Source of the DNA: Kitasatospora viridis
GTDB taxonomy: Bacteria; Actinomycetota; Actinomycetes; Streptomycetales; Streptomycetaceae
Assembly: GCF_007829815.1 (NCBI RefSeq)
Contig: NZ_VIWT01000008.1
Location: forward strand, 62,001 to 126,000
Direction of reading: 5' to 3'
DNA: 64,000 nt
Notes under the pieces: generated by a model
The model's database searches: none
What the model saw: the letters and a program-made list of their open reading frames with translations, nothing else
Told to the model about the DNA's origin: nothing
Position numbers and translations under genes: made by a program
Shown: positions 23,042 through 31,987 of the stretch, piece after piece
How positions within the stretch are numbered: position 1 is the stretch's first letter
Layout: each line of letters begins with the position of its first letter

Positions 23042-25879
23042 TCAGGCGGGGAGCACGGTCACCGTGATCTCGTCCTCCCGTTCGACCGCCCACCCAGCGG
23101 CCCGGAAGGCGGCCTCATGGGCCCCGGAGAGGGCGCGGGCGAGCTGCTCCCCCTCGCCGTCCGCCCAGACGTTGCACGGGGCGGTGACGCTCACCCGGTC
23201 GTGCAGCCTGGTCAGCTCGTCGGCCGGGGTGTTGTCCACGTTCACCGAGCCGTCGCGCAGGTGGGCGGGGAGCTGGGGGTAGACGCGGTGGCCGATGGTG
23301 CCAAGCTCGGTGTTCTCCCGGCTGAACCCGGCCCGCCACAGCACCTTGCGCGCCTCCACCACGGCCGGGGTGTCCGGGCGCAGGCCGTCCCGGGGATCGG
23401 TGAGGCTGCCGTCCGCCTCCACCGTGAGCCCGTAGCCGTAGCCGACCTGGGGCGCCAGGGTGCTGCTCTCCCGGGCGTTGAGGCCCTCGGCGCGCAGCGC
23501 GGCGACGGCCGCCCGGACCTTCTCCACCGGGGTGGCGTGGGAGAAGTTGACCAGGCAGTAGACGGCGGCGGTGGCGTGGTCGGGGATCGTGTACCGGGCC
23601 GGGTCGGAGCAGTGGCCGGGCATCCTGTCCGCCTTGACCAGGCCGAGGGTGGACAGGATGGAAGTCACCTTCCCTGCAAGGGAGTTGGGGCCGTCGCCGG
23701 GGATGATGTGCCAGACCATGTGGACGGTGCCGGTGCCCAGGGCGGCGGTGGCGGCGATCATGTCCGGCCTGCTGGCCACGGCGAGGAGCGAGCGGTTCCC
23801 GTAACGGGTCTTCAGCCACTGGTCGACCTGGGCGCCGGTGACGGTCAGCTCAGAGCGCTGCTTGCCGTCCAGGTAGGCGGTCTGGCGGTACATGGCGGCC
23901 GGGTCGGTCTTGACGGCCAGCCACTGGGCGCGGATGCGCTCGCTGTCGTCGGCCGCCGGGCGGCTCCACTCCCCCGTGCTGTTCTCGCCACGCTGCCAGC
24001 CGGTGCGGGTGAGGGCCTCGGCGTAGCGGGCGCGGCGCTCGGCCGGGTCGTGGTCGGTCTCCCAGCCCCTCGGGTGCTCGTGCAGGACCAGGAGGCCGGT
24101 GTAGGCGCCGCGCAGGTCGAAACTGGTCATGACGGTGAAGCCCTCGTGCTGCTCGCCCATGGGGGCGAAGCCCGCGCGGCTCAGCGCCTGGGCGGCGGCG
24201 TCGCGGTCGGCCTCGGCGCGGGCCTGCTGCTGGGGCAGGTCGCGCAGGGCGGCGAGCAGCTCGGCGGCGGTGGCCGCGTTGGCGGCCTGGCGGTGGGGAG
24301 CGGGGTGGCTGCGGTCGGTCAGCGCGTGCCAGCGCAGGCTGTCAGGGTTGCTGCTCTGTCGCCAACTCACCTCGTAGGAACGGCCGTTGGCGGTAGTGAA
24401 CAGCCACCAGTTCGACTCAGGGAACTTCGGGTTCATGGGGCGGATGGACTCGCCGTCGCCGACCAGGGGCATGGTGCGGACGATGCGCGGCACCTCGGGC
24501 AGAGCGCGGACGGCGGCGCGGTAGCAGACGTGGGGGAACTCGGCGCCCTCCTCGTGGGCGGTCCACCCGCCGGTGATCTCGTAGCCCTCCCGGCGGATGT
24601 GCTCGGCGACCTCGTTCAGCGTCACGGCCTCGGGGGTGGCGACGCCGTGACCGCCCACCTGCCAGTGGTTGCAGCGGCACACGCAGTCGAGGGCGATGGA
24701 GACGCCGACGAACGGGGACGCCTTGAACACGCGGACCTGCCGGGCGACGTGGTCGCAGGCGGGGGCGGCCGGACGGTGGGCGCGCGGCAGCGGGCGCGGC
24801 TGCACGGGGCCGGTGACGGCCTCACCCACGGTGGCGAAGGCGCCGAACGGCGGCTGCGGGACCACGGCGAAGGCGGGCTCAGGGTCGGCCACGGCCACGG
24901 GCGCGGGGGCAGCGTCGGGGGCCGAGGCGGGCTGCTCGAAGACGTCGACACCTTCGGTGACGCGGACGGCGGCCAGCGGCGCGCGGTCGAGGAGCTTGGC
25001 CACCTCGTCCAGGGCGGCCTGGCCGCGCTCGGCGGAGGCCCGGTAGGCGTCGCCGTCGCTCCGGCCGCAGGTCCAGGCGACCCGGACGCGGTTGCTGCCG
25101 CGCAGGCGGCGCAGGTACAGGCCGTCGGTGTCGAAGCCGCCGAGCTTGTCGGACTGGGCGAGCGTCAGGCTGGCCCGCTTCAGCGCGGCGCGGACGGCGG
25201 GGACGCTGAGCGCCGGGGCGGCGGGCGCGGTCTCGGGGGCGGGGGCGACGTCGGGCAGGTTCTGGGCGAGGGCCTCGGCGCGGTGGTAGACGGCGAGGTA
25301 CCCGTTCGGCAGGACGTGGACGACGTGCAGGCCCCTGGCGCGCAGGGCCTCGGCCATCGGCTCCAGGTCGATCCCGTAGCCGTGGACGGTGACGCAGCGG
25401 CGCTTGGTGTCGCTGGAGGCGGAGAAGCCGTGGCGCTTGGTGTCGCTGTAGCGGGGGAACTCGGCGGTGTCGAGCATGGCGGAGATGCTGGCGCCGGTGA
25501 TGCCGAACGAGCGGGCCTTGCGGCGGGCGGCCTTGGTGGCGCGCTCGACGCAGCGGGAGTCGGTGCAGGGCTGACCCTTGCGCAGGGCGTGGTGGTCGAG
25601 GTGGCCGTTGATCTTGCCCGCGTTCTTGACGGAGAGGGGGCAGGCGTCGAGGGCGGTCTGGTCGTAGAGCCAGGGGCGGTCGTACGGGTCGCGGGCCTTC
25701 AGCGGGGCGGCGTCGACGTCGTCGATCAGCGTCTTGGCCCAGGTGATGGCCTCCTTGGGCGTCATGGTGCGGTTGGGGGCGGGCACGAGGTGGTCGTTGA
25801 TCTTGATGATCGTCGGGTTGTACTGGTTGCCCTGGGGACGGGTGGCCTCGATGGTGCGGCCCTTGTGGGTGGTCTTCAC
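23042..25879 (-). CDS. Large multi-module family A protein, 945 aa
   Basis: A GTG at 25879 with CGGGAGACC upstream is the start; a long open frame further upstream is only the shadow of the next gene. At least five copies of the shared module can be traced, at about 149-200, 228-310, 560-640, 735-820 and 840-943. A typical pattern is a helix (ALKRASL or VLWRAGF), GF, a VxVxW strand, a helix such as YAEALTRTGW, and a closing LxVT strand. Cys/His pairs occur at about 80-110 and 375-410 (CVCRCNHW). No enzyme motif is seen. It may be a scaffold or DNA-associated protein, but that is inference. Confidence 0.7.
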   Translation of the reverse strand: MKTTHKGRTIEATRPQGNQYNPTIIKINDHLVPAPNRTMTPKEAITWAKTLIDDVDAAPLKARDPYDRPWLYDQTALDACPLSVKNAGKINGHLDHHALRKGQPCTDSRCVERATKAARRKARSFGITGASISAMLDTAEFPRYSDTKRHGFSASSDTKRRCVTVHGYGIDLEPMAEALRARGLHVVHVLPNGYLAVYHRAEALAQNLPDVAPAPETAPAAPALSVPAVRAALKRASLTLAQSDKLGGFDTDGLYLRRLRGSNRVRVAWTCGRSDGDAYRASAERGQAALDEVAKLLDRAPLAAVRVTEGVDVFEQPASAPDAAPAPVAVADPEPAFAVVPQPPFGAFATVGEAVTGPVQPRPLPRAHRPAAPACDHVARQVRVFKASPFVGVSIALDCVCRCNHWQVGGHGVATPEAVTLNEVAEHIRREGYEITGGWTAHEEGAEFPHVCYRAAVRALPEVPRIVRTMPLVGDGESIRPMNPKFPESNWWLFTTANGRSYEVSWRQSSNPDSLRWHALTDRSHPAPHRQAANAATAAELLAALRDLPQQQARAEADRDAAAQALSRAGFAPMGEQHEGFTVMTSFDLRGAYTGLLVLHEHPRGWETDHDPAERRARYAEALTRTGWQRGENSTGEWSRPAADDSERIRAQWLAVKTDPAAMYRQTAYLDGKQRSELTVTGAQVDQWLKTRYGNRSLLAVASRPDMIAATAALGTGTVHMVWHIIPGDGPNSLAGKVTSILSTLGLVKADRMPGHCSDPARYTIPDHATAAVYCLVNFSHATPVEKVRAAVAALRAEGLNARESSTLAPQVGYGYGLTVEADGSLTDPRDGLRPDTPAVVEARKVLWRAGFSRENTELGTIGHRVYPQLPAHLRDGSVNVDNTPADELTRLHDRVSVTAPCNVWADGEGEQLARALSGAHEAAFRAAGWAVEREDEITVTVLPA

Positions 25880-25928
25880 GGCAGGTCTCCCGGTTGCTCG
25901 GGGGCGGTCTTCCTTGGCACCGCTGAAT

Positions 25929-25968
25929 CTAGTGCAACATAATGAGTATGCGCAAGATGGTTCACTAG
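25929..25968 (-). promoter_or_regulatory. Family A operator-promoter, copy 7
   Basis: Minus-strand -35 TTGCGC, 18 bp, -10 TAGATT, arms CTAGTGAAC and TTGCACTAG; 50 nt before the GTG at 25879. Closest to the consensus. Confidence 0.85.
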
Positions 25969-25984
25969 ATTCGTTCTGGAGACG

Positions 25985-26026
25985 CCTCGGCGGCCGGGCC
26001 CGGTAAAGGGGCTCCGGCCGCCGAGG
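25985..26026 (-). terminator. Hairpin after the 892-aa gene
   Basis: 13-bp perfect stem (CCTCGGCGGCCGG) with a 16-nt loop. Confidence 0.65.
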
Positions 26027-26043
26027 GCAGGAAGAACCGCAGG

Positions 26044-28722
26044 TCAGGAGGTCTCCTCCACGGCCTCCACCGCGCCCCGGTTCTGGGTGAACGAGACGAT
26101 CCGCACCAGGCCGACCGCCTCCAGGTACTCGACGTCGGCCGCGTGGACGCTCGCGGGCTCGTAGGCCCGGCGCTTGCCGCCCTTGCCCGGCTTGTCGACC
26201 CAGTGGACGGCCCGGCGGTTGGCCCGGATCGTCTCCAGCAGGGTCTCCTGTGCCTTGGTCAGGTGCTGGGGCAGCTCGGCAGCCAGGTCGGCCGCCAGCG
26301 CGGCGACCTCGTCGGGGGTGGCGACCCAGACCCGGCGAGCGGCGTTCGGGGCGATGTCGCCCCGGGACAGCGTGGGGCGGCCAGTGACGCCGTCGACCCA
26401 CACCCGCCGGGGCAGCTCCGCCAGCGGGTTCGTGAACCGGTCCCGCTCGACCTTGCCGTACTCGTCCGTGTCGACCCAGGTGAGCAGCTTGGCCGCCGCC
26501 GCGTCCCGCACGTGCAGGTACGCGCCGTACTTGCTGGTGTTCAGGGCGATGGCGACCGCCGTCGCGACGTTGATCAGCGGCCGGAGCCCGGTGCCCTCGT
26601 CGACCTTGCTGCCGGTCACCGCCGCCACCACGGCGGACAGCTCGACATCCTCGGGCTTGTAGCGGTGCACGACCTGGTCGGCGGTCAGGTCGCCCCCGGC
26701 GACCAGCTCGGCGAGGTAGCGCAGGCCGTTCGGCTTGTCGTGGCCGGGCACCTCCAGGGCGTCCAGCCACACCTCGAACTGCGCGCGGATACGGGTGATG
26801 CCCAGGCCCAGCATCACGCGCTGTTCCTCGGTCTGCGCGTCCAGCACGGCCCGGGTGAGCTGGCGCAGCCGGTCGCCGCAGGCGACGGCCTTGGCCTCCC
26901 AGTCCGTTTCGAACGGGCGCTGCTCGGGGCGGGGCGGGTCGAAGCTCTCCGGGGCGGGCGGCATGGCGCGGCCGTCCGGGGCAGCCATGATCACCACGTG
27001 CTCGGCGCCGCCGCCGCGCAGCTCCTCGGCGCGCACCTGGGCGTCGTCCCACACGTAGTCGTCGGCGCCGGTGTGGCGCTCGCCGCCGCTGGTCCAGGCG
27101 AGCACGTAGCGCTTACCGGCGGGCAGCGCCGAGGCCGGGGCCGTCGCCCACACCACGGCACTGCTGGCGACGACGTCCCGCCAGCCGTAGCCGCGCAGGG
27201 CCTGGGCGTAGGCGTTCAGCTTGTGGTCAACGCTGTTCGGCTCCTCGCCCGGCTGGGCGCCCATGACCCGGGTGCCGTCGAGGAACTCAAAGACGCGGAC
27301 GTCGTACTCGCTGCCCTCGACGTAGAAGCCGCTGGCGGCGGGGTTGCCGGTGCGGATGTCGTCGCCCACCACGCGCACCGCGCGCTGACCGTCGTCCGTG
27401 AGCACGTGGACGGCGGCGCGCACAGTGGCCAGGCGGTCGAAGCGCGGGGAGGTGCCCTCGGTGATGTTGGTGTCGGTGGGCGGGGTCACCCACAGCAGCT
27501 GCGACGAGGCCATCTCGTCGAAGGTCCACCCGGCGGCGGCCAGGGCCTGGCCGTACTCCCTGAGCTTGGTCAGGGCCTTGCGGTCCTTGGTGTCCCGGAC
27601 CCAGGTCAGCTCACCGGCGGCGTAGTCGTAGACGGCGATCCGGTCGTCGCGGCGCTGGACGACGAACCCGGAGGTCTGCTCGAAGTCCTCGGGGTCATCC
27701 GTGACGGGGGCGGGGTGGTGCCCAGCGGCGGCCAGCACGCGGACGGCGGCCTGCACCACGGCGTCGTCGGCCTGGTCCGGGTAGCAGCCGTGGGCGGTGC
27801 CGCCGTGGACGACGACCGTCCCTTCGATGGGCTCGGCCACGCGGACGGCCAGGACGGTGGCGGGCTGCTGGGGCACGGCGGTGTTCTCCTCGGTGGTGTC
27901 GGGCTTGGTGGTGGCGCTGGCGATCCAGAACTTCTTGCTGGGGTGGTGGAGAGTGTCGGACATGTGCTCGGTGTAGGTGGCCAGGCCCTTCTCCACCAGG
28001 GACTGGACGGTGCGCAGGCTGATGCCGTAGCCCGCGTGAAGCTCGCCCTCCTGGAGGCGCTTCCACGCGTCGGCCTGGGCCGGGGTGAGCGTGATGCCGT
28101 CGGGGGTGGTGAACGTCTCCGGCTTGGCCTTGACGGGCTCGGGACGGGTGCTCGTGCCGGTGACCTTGATGATGTGCTGGTCGGTGCGGTCGTAGACCTC
28201 GGCCGTCCAGCCGTCGGCCCGCAGGGCCTGCACGAACTCGCCGATGTCGTCCTGCAGGGCCTCGCTGACGCCGACGTCGACGCTGTCCAGGCGCTCGAAC
28301 GCGAAGTACGCCTTCGGGCCCTTCCCGGCGGCCTCCAGGGTCTGAACGACCCGGGCGACGACGGGGGCGCCCTCCACGCGGGGGCGCGGCTCGGCGAGCG
28401 CGGTGACCTCCAGCGCCCCTTCGCGCGGGGACTTCTCGTTGTGCTCGACGTCGAAGAAGTCGGAGAGGTACGCGGCGTAGTCGGCCGCGAACTCCCGTGC
28501 GATCCGCTCGCTGCTGCCCAGCCCGACCTTGTCCAGGTGAGGGCCCCAGTAGAGGGAGACGTAGGAGCGGGCCCCCGCGCCACCGCTGCTCAGGCGGGCG
28601 CCGGGCTTGACGGAGGGGTGGGTGTAGCTGGACTCCACCTTCACGGAGACCTGGAACCCGGCCCGCTTCAGGCGGGTCTGGACGAGGGCGACGGTGATCG
28701 TGGGCTTCGTGGTCTCGGGCAT
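26044..28722 (-). CDS. Large multi-module family A protein, 892 aa
   Basis: The ATG at 28722 follows CCGGAGAGCC. Module copies lie at about 8-110 (TRLKRAGF ... YVSLYWG ... ALEVT), 120-188, 320-413 (VRVLAAAGHH ... GFVVQRRDDRIAVYDY ... YGQALAAAGW ... LLWVT) and 432-528. Residues 205-270 look like a winged helix. The C-terminal 300 residues are mostly helical and differ from the 945-aa neighbour. No catalytic motif. Own promoter (copy 8) and terminator. Confidence 0.7.
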   Translation of the reverse strand: MPETTKPTITVALVQTRLKRAGFQVSVKVESSYTHPSVKPGARLSSGGAGARSYVSLYWGPHLDKVGLGSSERIAREFAADYAAYLSDFFDVEHNEKSPREGALEVTALAEPRPRVEGAPVVARVVQTLEAAGKGPKAYFAFERLDSVDVGVSEALQDDIGEFVQALRADGWTAEVYDRTDQHIIKVTGTSTRPEPVKAKPETFTTPDGITLTPAQADAWKRLQEGELHAGYGISLRTVQSLVEKGLATYTEHMSDTLHHPSKKFWIASATTKPDTTEENTAVPQQPATVLAVRVAEPIEGTVVVHGGTAHGCYPDQADDAVVQAAVRVLAAAGHHPAPVTDDPEDFEQTSGFVVQRRDDRIAVYDYAAGELTWVRDTKDRKALTKLREYGQALAAAGWTFDEMASSQLLWVTPPTDTNITEGTSPRFDRLATVRAAVHVLTDDGQRAVRVVGDDIRTGNPAASGFYVEGSEYDVRVFEFLDGTRVMGAQPGEEPNSVDHKLNAYAQALRGYGWRDVVASSAVVWATAPASALPAGKRYVLAWTSGGERHTGADDYVWDDAQVRAEELRGGGAEHVVIMAAPDGRAMPPAPESFDPPRPEQRPFETDWEAKAVACGDRLRQLTRAVLDAQTEEQRVMLGLGITRIRAQFEVWLDALEVPGHDKPNGLRYLAELVAGGDLTADQVVHRYKPEDVELSAVVAAVTGSKVDEGTGLRPLINVATAVAIALNTSKYGAYLHVRDAAAAKLLTWVDTDEYGKVERDRFTNPLAELPRRVWVDGVTGRPTLSRGDIAPNAARRVWVATPDEVAALAADLAAELPQHLTKAQETLLETIRANRRAVHWVDKPGKGGKRRAYEPASVHAADVEYLEAVGLVRIVSFTQNRGAVEAVEETS

Positions 28723-28765
28723 CAGGGGCTCTCCGGTGGTAGCGCAGGTGGCGACACCGGTGAAT

Positions 28766-28805
28766 CTAGTGCACACCAATGCCCATACGCAAGTTGTTTC
28801 ATTAA
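28766..28805 (-). promoter_or_regulatory. Family A operator-promoter, copy 8
   Basis: Minus-strand -35 TTGCGT, 18 bp, -10 TAGATT, arms TTAATGAAA and GTGCACTAG. The upstream arm is the most degenerate of the set. Confidence 0.75.
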
Positions 28806-28810
28806 AGTTG

Positions 28811-29119
28811 TCATGACCTGGGCAGCTCCTGCCTTGTCACACCGGTCACGCTAGGACCCTGAGCCGACATCCCCGAGCGACGCTCCCAGTCCCCCACCGC
28901 CTCCGCCGCCGACCCGGTCCGGACCGCCGCAGCGGTACGGCGGGCCAGCCGCGCCAGCGCCCGGCGGCCGGTCACCGGGGTCTGCGGCAGCGGCTGGCCG
29001 GGCCAGCGCAGCCGGTGGGCCCGGTTCAGGTGCTCGACGCCGGGTCCGCACTCCCCCTCCCGCTCGCACCGCACCTCCGGCCGGTCCGGATGGGCCTGGC
29101 CGCACTCCCCGGCGCTCAC
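28811..29119 (-). CDS. Unknown Cys/His-containing protein, 102 aa
   Basis: The GTG at 29119 overlaps the upstream stop (GTGA). The N-terminus has ECGQAHPDRPEVRCEREGEC, a possible zinc site; the rest is Arg/Ala-rich and helical. Last gene of the overlapped operon 31610-28811. Confidence 0.55.
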   Translation of the reverse strand: MSAGECGQAHPDRPEVRCEREGECGPGVEHLNRAHRLRWPGQPLPQTPVTGRRALARLARRTAAAVRTGSAAEAVGDWERRSGMSAQGPSVTGVTRQELPRS

Positions 29120-29556
29120 GCGGAACCGGCCGGGGCGAGCGCGGCCAGGTGGACGGCGAGCAGCTCGGCGTACTCCTCGTCGTGGCGCGCGGCCAGCTCG
29201 GCCCAGGCGCCGTGCTGGGCCTTGGCCATGAGAGCCGCCTGCCGCTGCTCGTCCTCGGCCTGCATCCGGGCGGCGTGGGCCTCCCGCGACTCCCAGACGG
29301 GGCGGTTCTGGCCCCGGCGGAACGCGCTGGTCCTGACGGCGAGCCCGTTGACGGTCATGGCGGCGAGGAGGTTCTTCAGGGTGTAGTGGGAGACGGCCTT
29401 CTGTATCTGGTCCGACGTCACCAAGTCGCCCGGGTCGACGCCCTGGAGCAATGCGACCCGGTAGGCGATCTCGGTCATGGACAGCGGCCCGGCGTCGGGC
29501 GCCGTCAGGACGGCCTCGACCTCGGCCTGAGTGGGCTTGATGATCATGCGGAGCAT
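29116..29556 (-). CDS. Unknown helical protein, 146 aa
   Basis: The ATG at 29556 has CGAGGAG 8 nt upstream and overlaps the previous stop by one base. Residues 5-75 (TQAEVEAVLTAPDAGPLSMT ... LKNLLAAMTVNGL) are consistent with a winged-helix fold; 76-146 are a charged helix. May bind DNA; not assigned. Confidence 0.55.
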   Translation of the reverse strand: MLRMIIKPTQAEVEAVLTAPDAGPLSMTEIAYRVALLQGVDPGDLVTSDQIQKAVSHYTLKNLLAAMTVNGLAVRTSAFRRGQNRPVWESREAHAARMQAEDEQRQAALMAKAQHGAWAELAARHDEEYAELLAVHLAALAPAGSA

Positions 29557-30140
29557 CAGTTCTCCTCGTTCCAGGCCCGGCCGCGCGGGCCCTCCTCGTG
29601 AGGGTCGTCGGGGTAGGGGTAGAAGGGCTCCTGCTCGGCGTCGAAGCCGTGCAGGTGGGCGTGGTCGGCACGCATGATGTAGACGTCGGTGCCGCCGTCC
29701 TCGCCGGGGTGGTTGAAGCGGTAGTCCCAGCACGTCGAACCCTCGAAGTGGCTGCGGGAGGCCAGCGGGGCGCAGGCGAAGTCCTCGGCCCAGTCGCGGG
29801 CGGCCTTGCGGCTGGCGGCCACGTGCAGGATGCCCTGGTCCATGTCGCCGACCACCCAGGGCATCTCCCTGGTGCGGGTGCAGAGCAAGTGGCGGACGGT
29901 GTCGAGGTCGCCGTAGAAGCGGTTCTCGGCCTTGGGGTTCTTCAGGTCCTCGACGCGCCACTGCTCGATCGTGATGGTCAGGCCGCCGCGCGGGCGGTGG
30001 GCGTACATGGGAGTGATCTCGTACCGGCCGTCGCTGGTGCGGTAGTAGGTGAAGCCGAGGCTGTCCTTGCGCCGCTTGAGGGCCCGGGGCTTGATCCGGG
30101 GCGGGAGCTTGCGGGGGGTCTCGATGGTCTCGGTGCTCAC
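29556..30140 (-). CDS. Unknown 194-aa protein
   Basis: The GTG at 30140 overlaps the upstream stop. Basic N-terminus (RIKPRALKRRKD), a strand-rich middle (YEITPMYAHRPRGGLTITIE) and an acidic C-terminus with His residues (DHAHLHGFDAEQEPFYPYPD). No motif recognised. Tightly coupled on both sides. Confidence 0.6.
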   Translation of the reverse strand: MSTETIETPRKLPPRIKPRALKRRKDSLGFTYYRTSDGRYEITPMYAHRPRGGLTITIEQWRVEDLKNPKAENRFYGDLDTVRHLLCTRTREMPWVVGDMDQGILHVAASRKAARDWAEDFACAPLASRSHFEGSTCWDYRFNHPGEDGGTDVYIMRADHAHLHGFDAEQEPFYPYPDDPHEEGPRGRAWNEEN

Positions 30141-30415
30141 CGGGAGGTCTCCTTCTCGTTCGGCTCGGCGCAGTCCTCGCACTGCTCGCCCTCGGGGTAG
30201 CCGGGGTGCTGGTGGCACTGGGGCTCGACGCGGACCTGCTCGCCCTCGGCGCGGTAGTACTCGGCGATGCCCTCGGCGGCATCCGCGCTGGGGAAGCCGC
30301 CTTCGATGAGGCGGCCGTCGTCGGCGTCGTCGAAGACGCCGTAGGTCGGTCTGGTGGCGTCCGCCGTCTGAAGGTCGCGGACGGCTCGGTGCAGGCGGTC
30401 GTCGATGTCGTTCAC
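30137..30415 (-). CDS. Unknown 92-aa protein with terminal zinc knuckle
   Basis: The GTG at 30415 overlaps the upstream stop. It contains YGVFDDADDGRLIEGGFPSA and ends in CHQHPGYPEGEQCEDC, probably zinc-bound. Soluble small protein in the same operon. Confidence 0.55.
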   Translation of the reverse strand: MNDIDDRLHRAVRDLQTADATRPTYGVFDDADDGRLIEGGFPSADAAEGIAEYYRAEGEQVRVEPQCHQHPGYPEGEQCEDCAEPNEKETSR

Positions 30416-30987
30416 GGTCTGTCCTTGTTCGTCAACTCGCCCATGGTGGCGATGAGTTGCTGGATGGAGTCGTTGAGTTCGAGCATCGCGAGGGTCTGGG
30501 CCTCGCAGCGGAGCCCGTCCGCCACGGGGTTGGTCTCGTCGAAGCGGGCCGGTATCGCGGCGGCCTCCCGGAGCAGCTCGCGGGCCCTGTCCGCGCCGCT
30601 GCGCACCTGGTCGGGCTCCGGCCTGCTCGGCGTTCCGGTGCGGGAGCGCCACTGGGGGTCGGTCTCCTGGGCCAGCCACAGCCCACGCACCGGGGCGAAG
30701 GCGTCGGTCGTGGTGAACTCCCTGAGCCTGTCGAGCAGTTGGTTCGGCGTGGGGGCCGTCCAGCGGCCGGGCTCGCCGCTGTGGCGGGTCATCCAGGCGG
30801 CCAGTCCGGGGATGGTGAAGTGCTGGGTGCTGATCTCCGCCGCCCACGCCTGCTCGGGGTGGTGGGCGGGCGGGTGGACGGAGAAGACCACGTCGGCAAC
30901 GACGGCGTAGAGGACCTGGAACCGGGCGTCGGGCAGGCTGCTCTGGCCGGTGATCGGGTGCTGCTGCAGCAGGACCGGGGTACTCAT
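30412..30987 (-). CDS. Unknown 191-aa protein, paralogue of upstream gene
   Basis: The ATG at 30987 overlaps the upstream stop (ATGA). Its first 75 residues (QQHPITGQSSL, VVFSVHPP, AEISTQHFT) align with the protein encoded just upstream (RRHPLTGETSR, VVFTISAP, AVIATEHLT), so this is a tandem duplication with divergent C-termini. Function unknown. Confidence 0.6.
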   Translation of the reverse strand: MSTPVLLQQHPITGQSSLPDARFQVLYAVVADVVFSVHPPAHHPEQAWAAEISTQHFTIPGLAAWMTRHSGEPGRWTAPTPNQLLDRLREFTTTDAFAPVRGLWLAQETDPQWRSRTGTPSRPEPDQVRSGADRARELLREAAAIPARFDETNPVADGLRCEAQTLAMLELNDSIQQLIATMGELTNKDRP

Positions 30988-31610
30988 GCCAGCCGCTCCC
31001 GGGCGATCTCCTTGAGCTGGGCGAGCATGTCGGCGTGCTTGCGGACCGGGCCGACCTCGTCCAGGCCCGCGCGGATCGTCCAGCCGTTGTCGAGGTCGCG
31101 GCCGGAGCGGTAGCCGGACTGGCTGCGGGCCTCGGCGACCACGTGGTGGGCCTCGGGGGTGCCGTCGGTGTCGAGGCCGGAGTAGGGCCGGGGGTCGTTG
31201 GCGACGGCCTGGTAGTGGTGCGCGTCGACGCGCACGACGCGCAGCGGCTCGGGCACCTTGGCCGGGTCGATCTCCAGGCGCTGCCAGCGGTAGCGCACGG
31301 CGGGGAAGGCGGCGGAGTCGCAGAAGAGCAGGAGGCGCCCGACGACGCTGTCCACGGTCGGGCCGGACCACGTCGGCGGCCGGTCGTCGGTGTCCCGCAG
31401 CCACTGCCTGCGCCCGATCTCGGTCAGGTGCTCGGTGGCGATCACGGCGGTGCGGGACTTCCCGGGGTTCCTCGGGGCGGAGATGGTGAAGACCACGCCG
31501 TCCAGGTCGGCGTACACGAGGGGCTCGGCGTGCCGGGAGCGGCTGGTCTCGCCGGTGAGCGGGTGTCTGCGGCTGAGGTGGAGGCCGGTGGCGGTGGTGA
31601 TCATGGGCAT
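30984..31610 (-). CDS. Unknown 208-aa protein, tandem paralogue
   Basis: The ATG at 31610 has AGGACC 7 nt upstream; another ATG two codons later is possible. It shares the HP(I/L)TG...VVF(S/T) N-terminal domain with the next gene. The C-terminal half has strands and a Tyr/His-rich segment (DAHHYQAVANDPRPYS). First gene of the operon down to 28811. Confidence 0.6.
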   Translation of the reverse strand: MPMITTATGLHLSRRHPLTGETSRSRHAEPLVYADLDGVVFTISAPRNPGKSRTAVIATEHLTEIGRRQWLRDTDDRPPTWSGPTVDSVVGRLLLFCDSAAFPAVRYRWQRLEIDPAKVPEPLRVVRVDAHHYQAVANDPRPYSGLDTDGTPEAHHVVAEARSQSGYRSGRDLDNGWTIRAGLDEVGPVRKHADMLAQLKEIARERLA

Positions 31611-31654
31611 GGGGTGGTCCTTGTCCGGGGCCCGCCCGGCGCGGCGGGCGGGGA

Positions 31655-31987
31655 TCAGATGGGCAGCGTCGGGGCGGAGTCGTCGGTCGGCGGGGCGGGG
31701 TCCGGGGGGAGGCTGCCGCGTGCGATCCGGGCCTGGTGGCGCACCCTGCGCAGGTGGTTGACCAGCACAGGGGCGTAGGCCAGGGCGGCTTGCTCGTCGA
31801 GCAGGTGGTTCAGGATCTGCGCGTACCGGGAGGCGGAGATGCCGAGCTGCTCCCGGATCTGGCTCTCCTTGGTCCCCCGGTTGTGCGGCCCCCAGCTGCC
31901 GCTGCGCTCGAAGTCGAGCACCGCGCGCTGGAAGTCGAACAGGCCGTCGGGGCCGCGTACGGGCAGGTCCTCATCGGCCGGGGTCAC
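31655..31987 (-). CDS. DUF3263 family protein
   Basis: 110 aa; the ATG overlaps the upstream stop. FQRAVLDFERSGSWGPHNRG, then IREQLGISASRYAQILNHLL and LVNHLRRVRHQ match the actinobacterial DUF3263 pattern (FERxWW...KE..IRExFGxSxTRYYQxLNxL). The segment looks like a helix-turn-helix, and family members are usually small DNA-binding-like proteins of unknown role. Cotranscribed with the family B-controlled gene, so it may itself be a regulator. Confidence 0.75.
   Translation of the reverse strand: MTPADEDLPVRGPDGLFDFQRAVLDFERSGSWGPHNRGTKESQIREQLGISASRYAQILNHLLDEQAALAYAPVLVNHLRRVRHQARIARGSLPPDPAPPTDDSAPTLPI

Noticed and set aside
22991-25942. Plus-strand frame of 983 codons
   Set aside because: Antisense shadow of the 945-aa family A protein; composition is dominated by Gly/Val/Ala, and the family A promoter faces the other way.
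25880-27052. Apparent 1336-aa minus-strand protein running through the 945-aa gene
   Set aside because: The part upstream of 25879 overlaps the 892-aa gene in another frame and runs through the family A promoter; the GTG at 25879 with its ribosome site is the real start.
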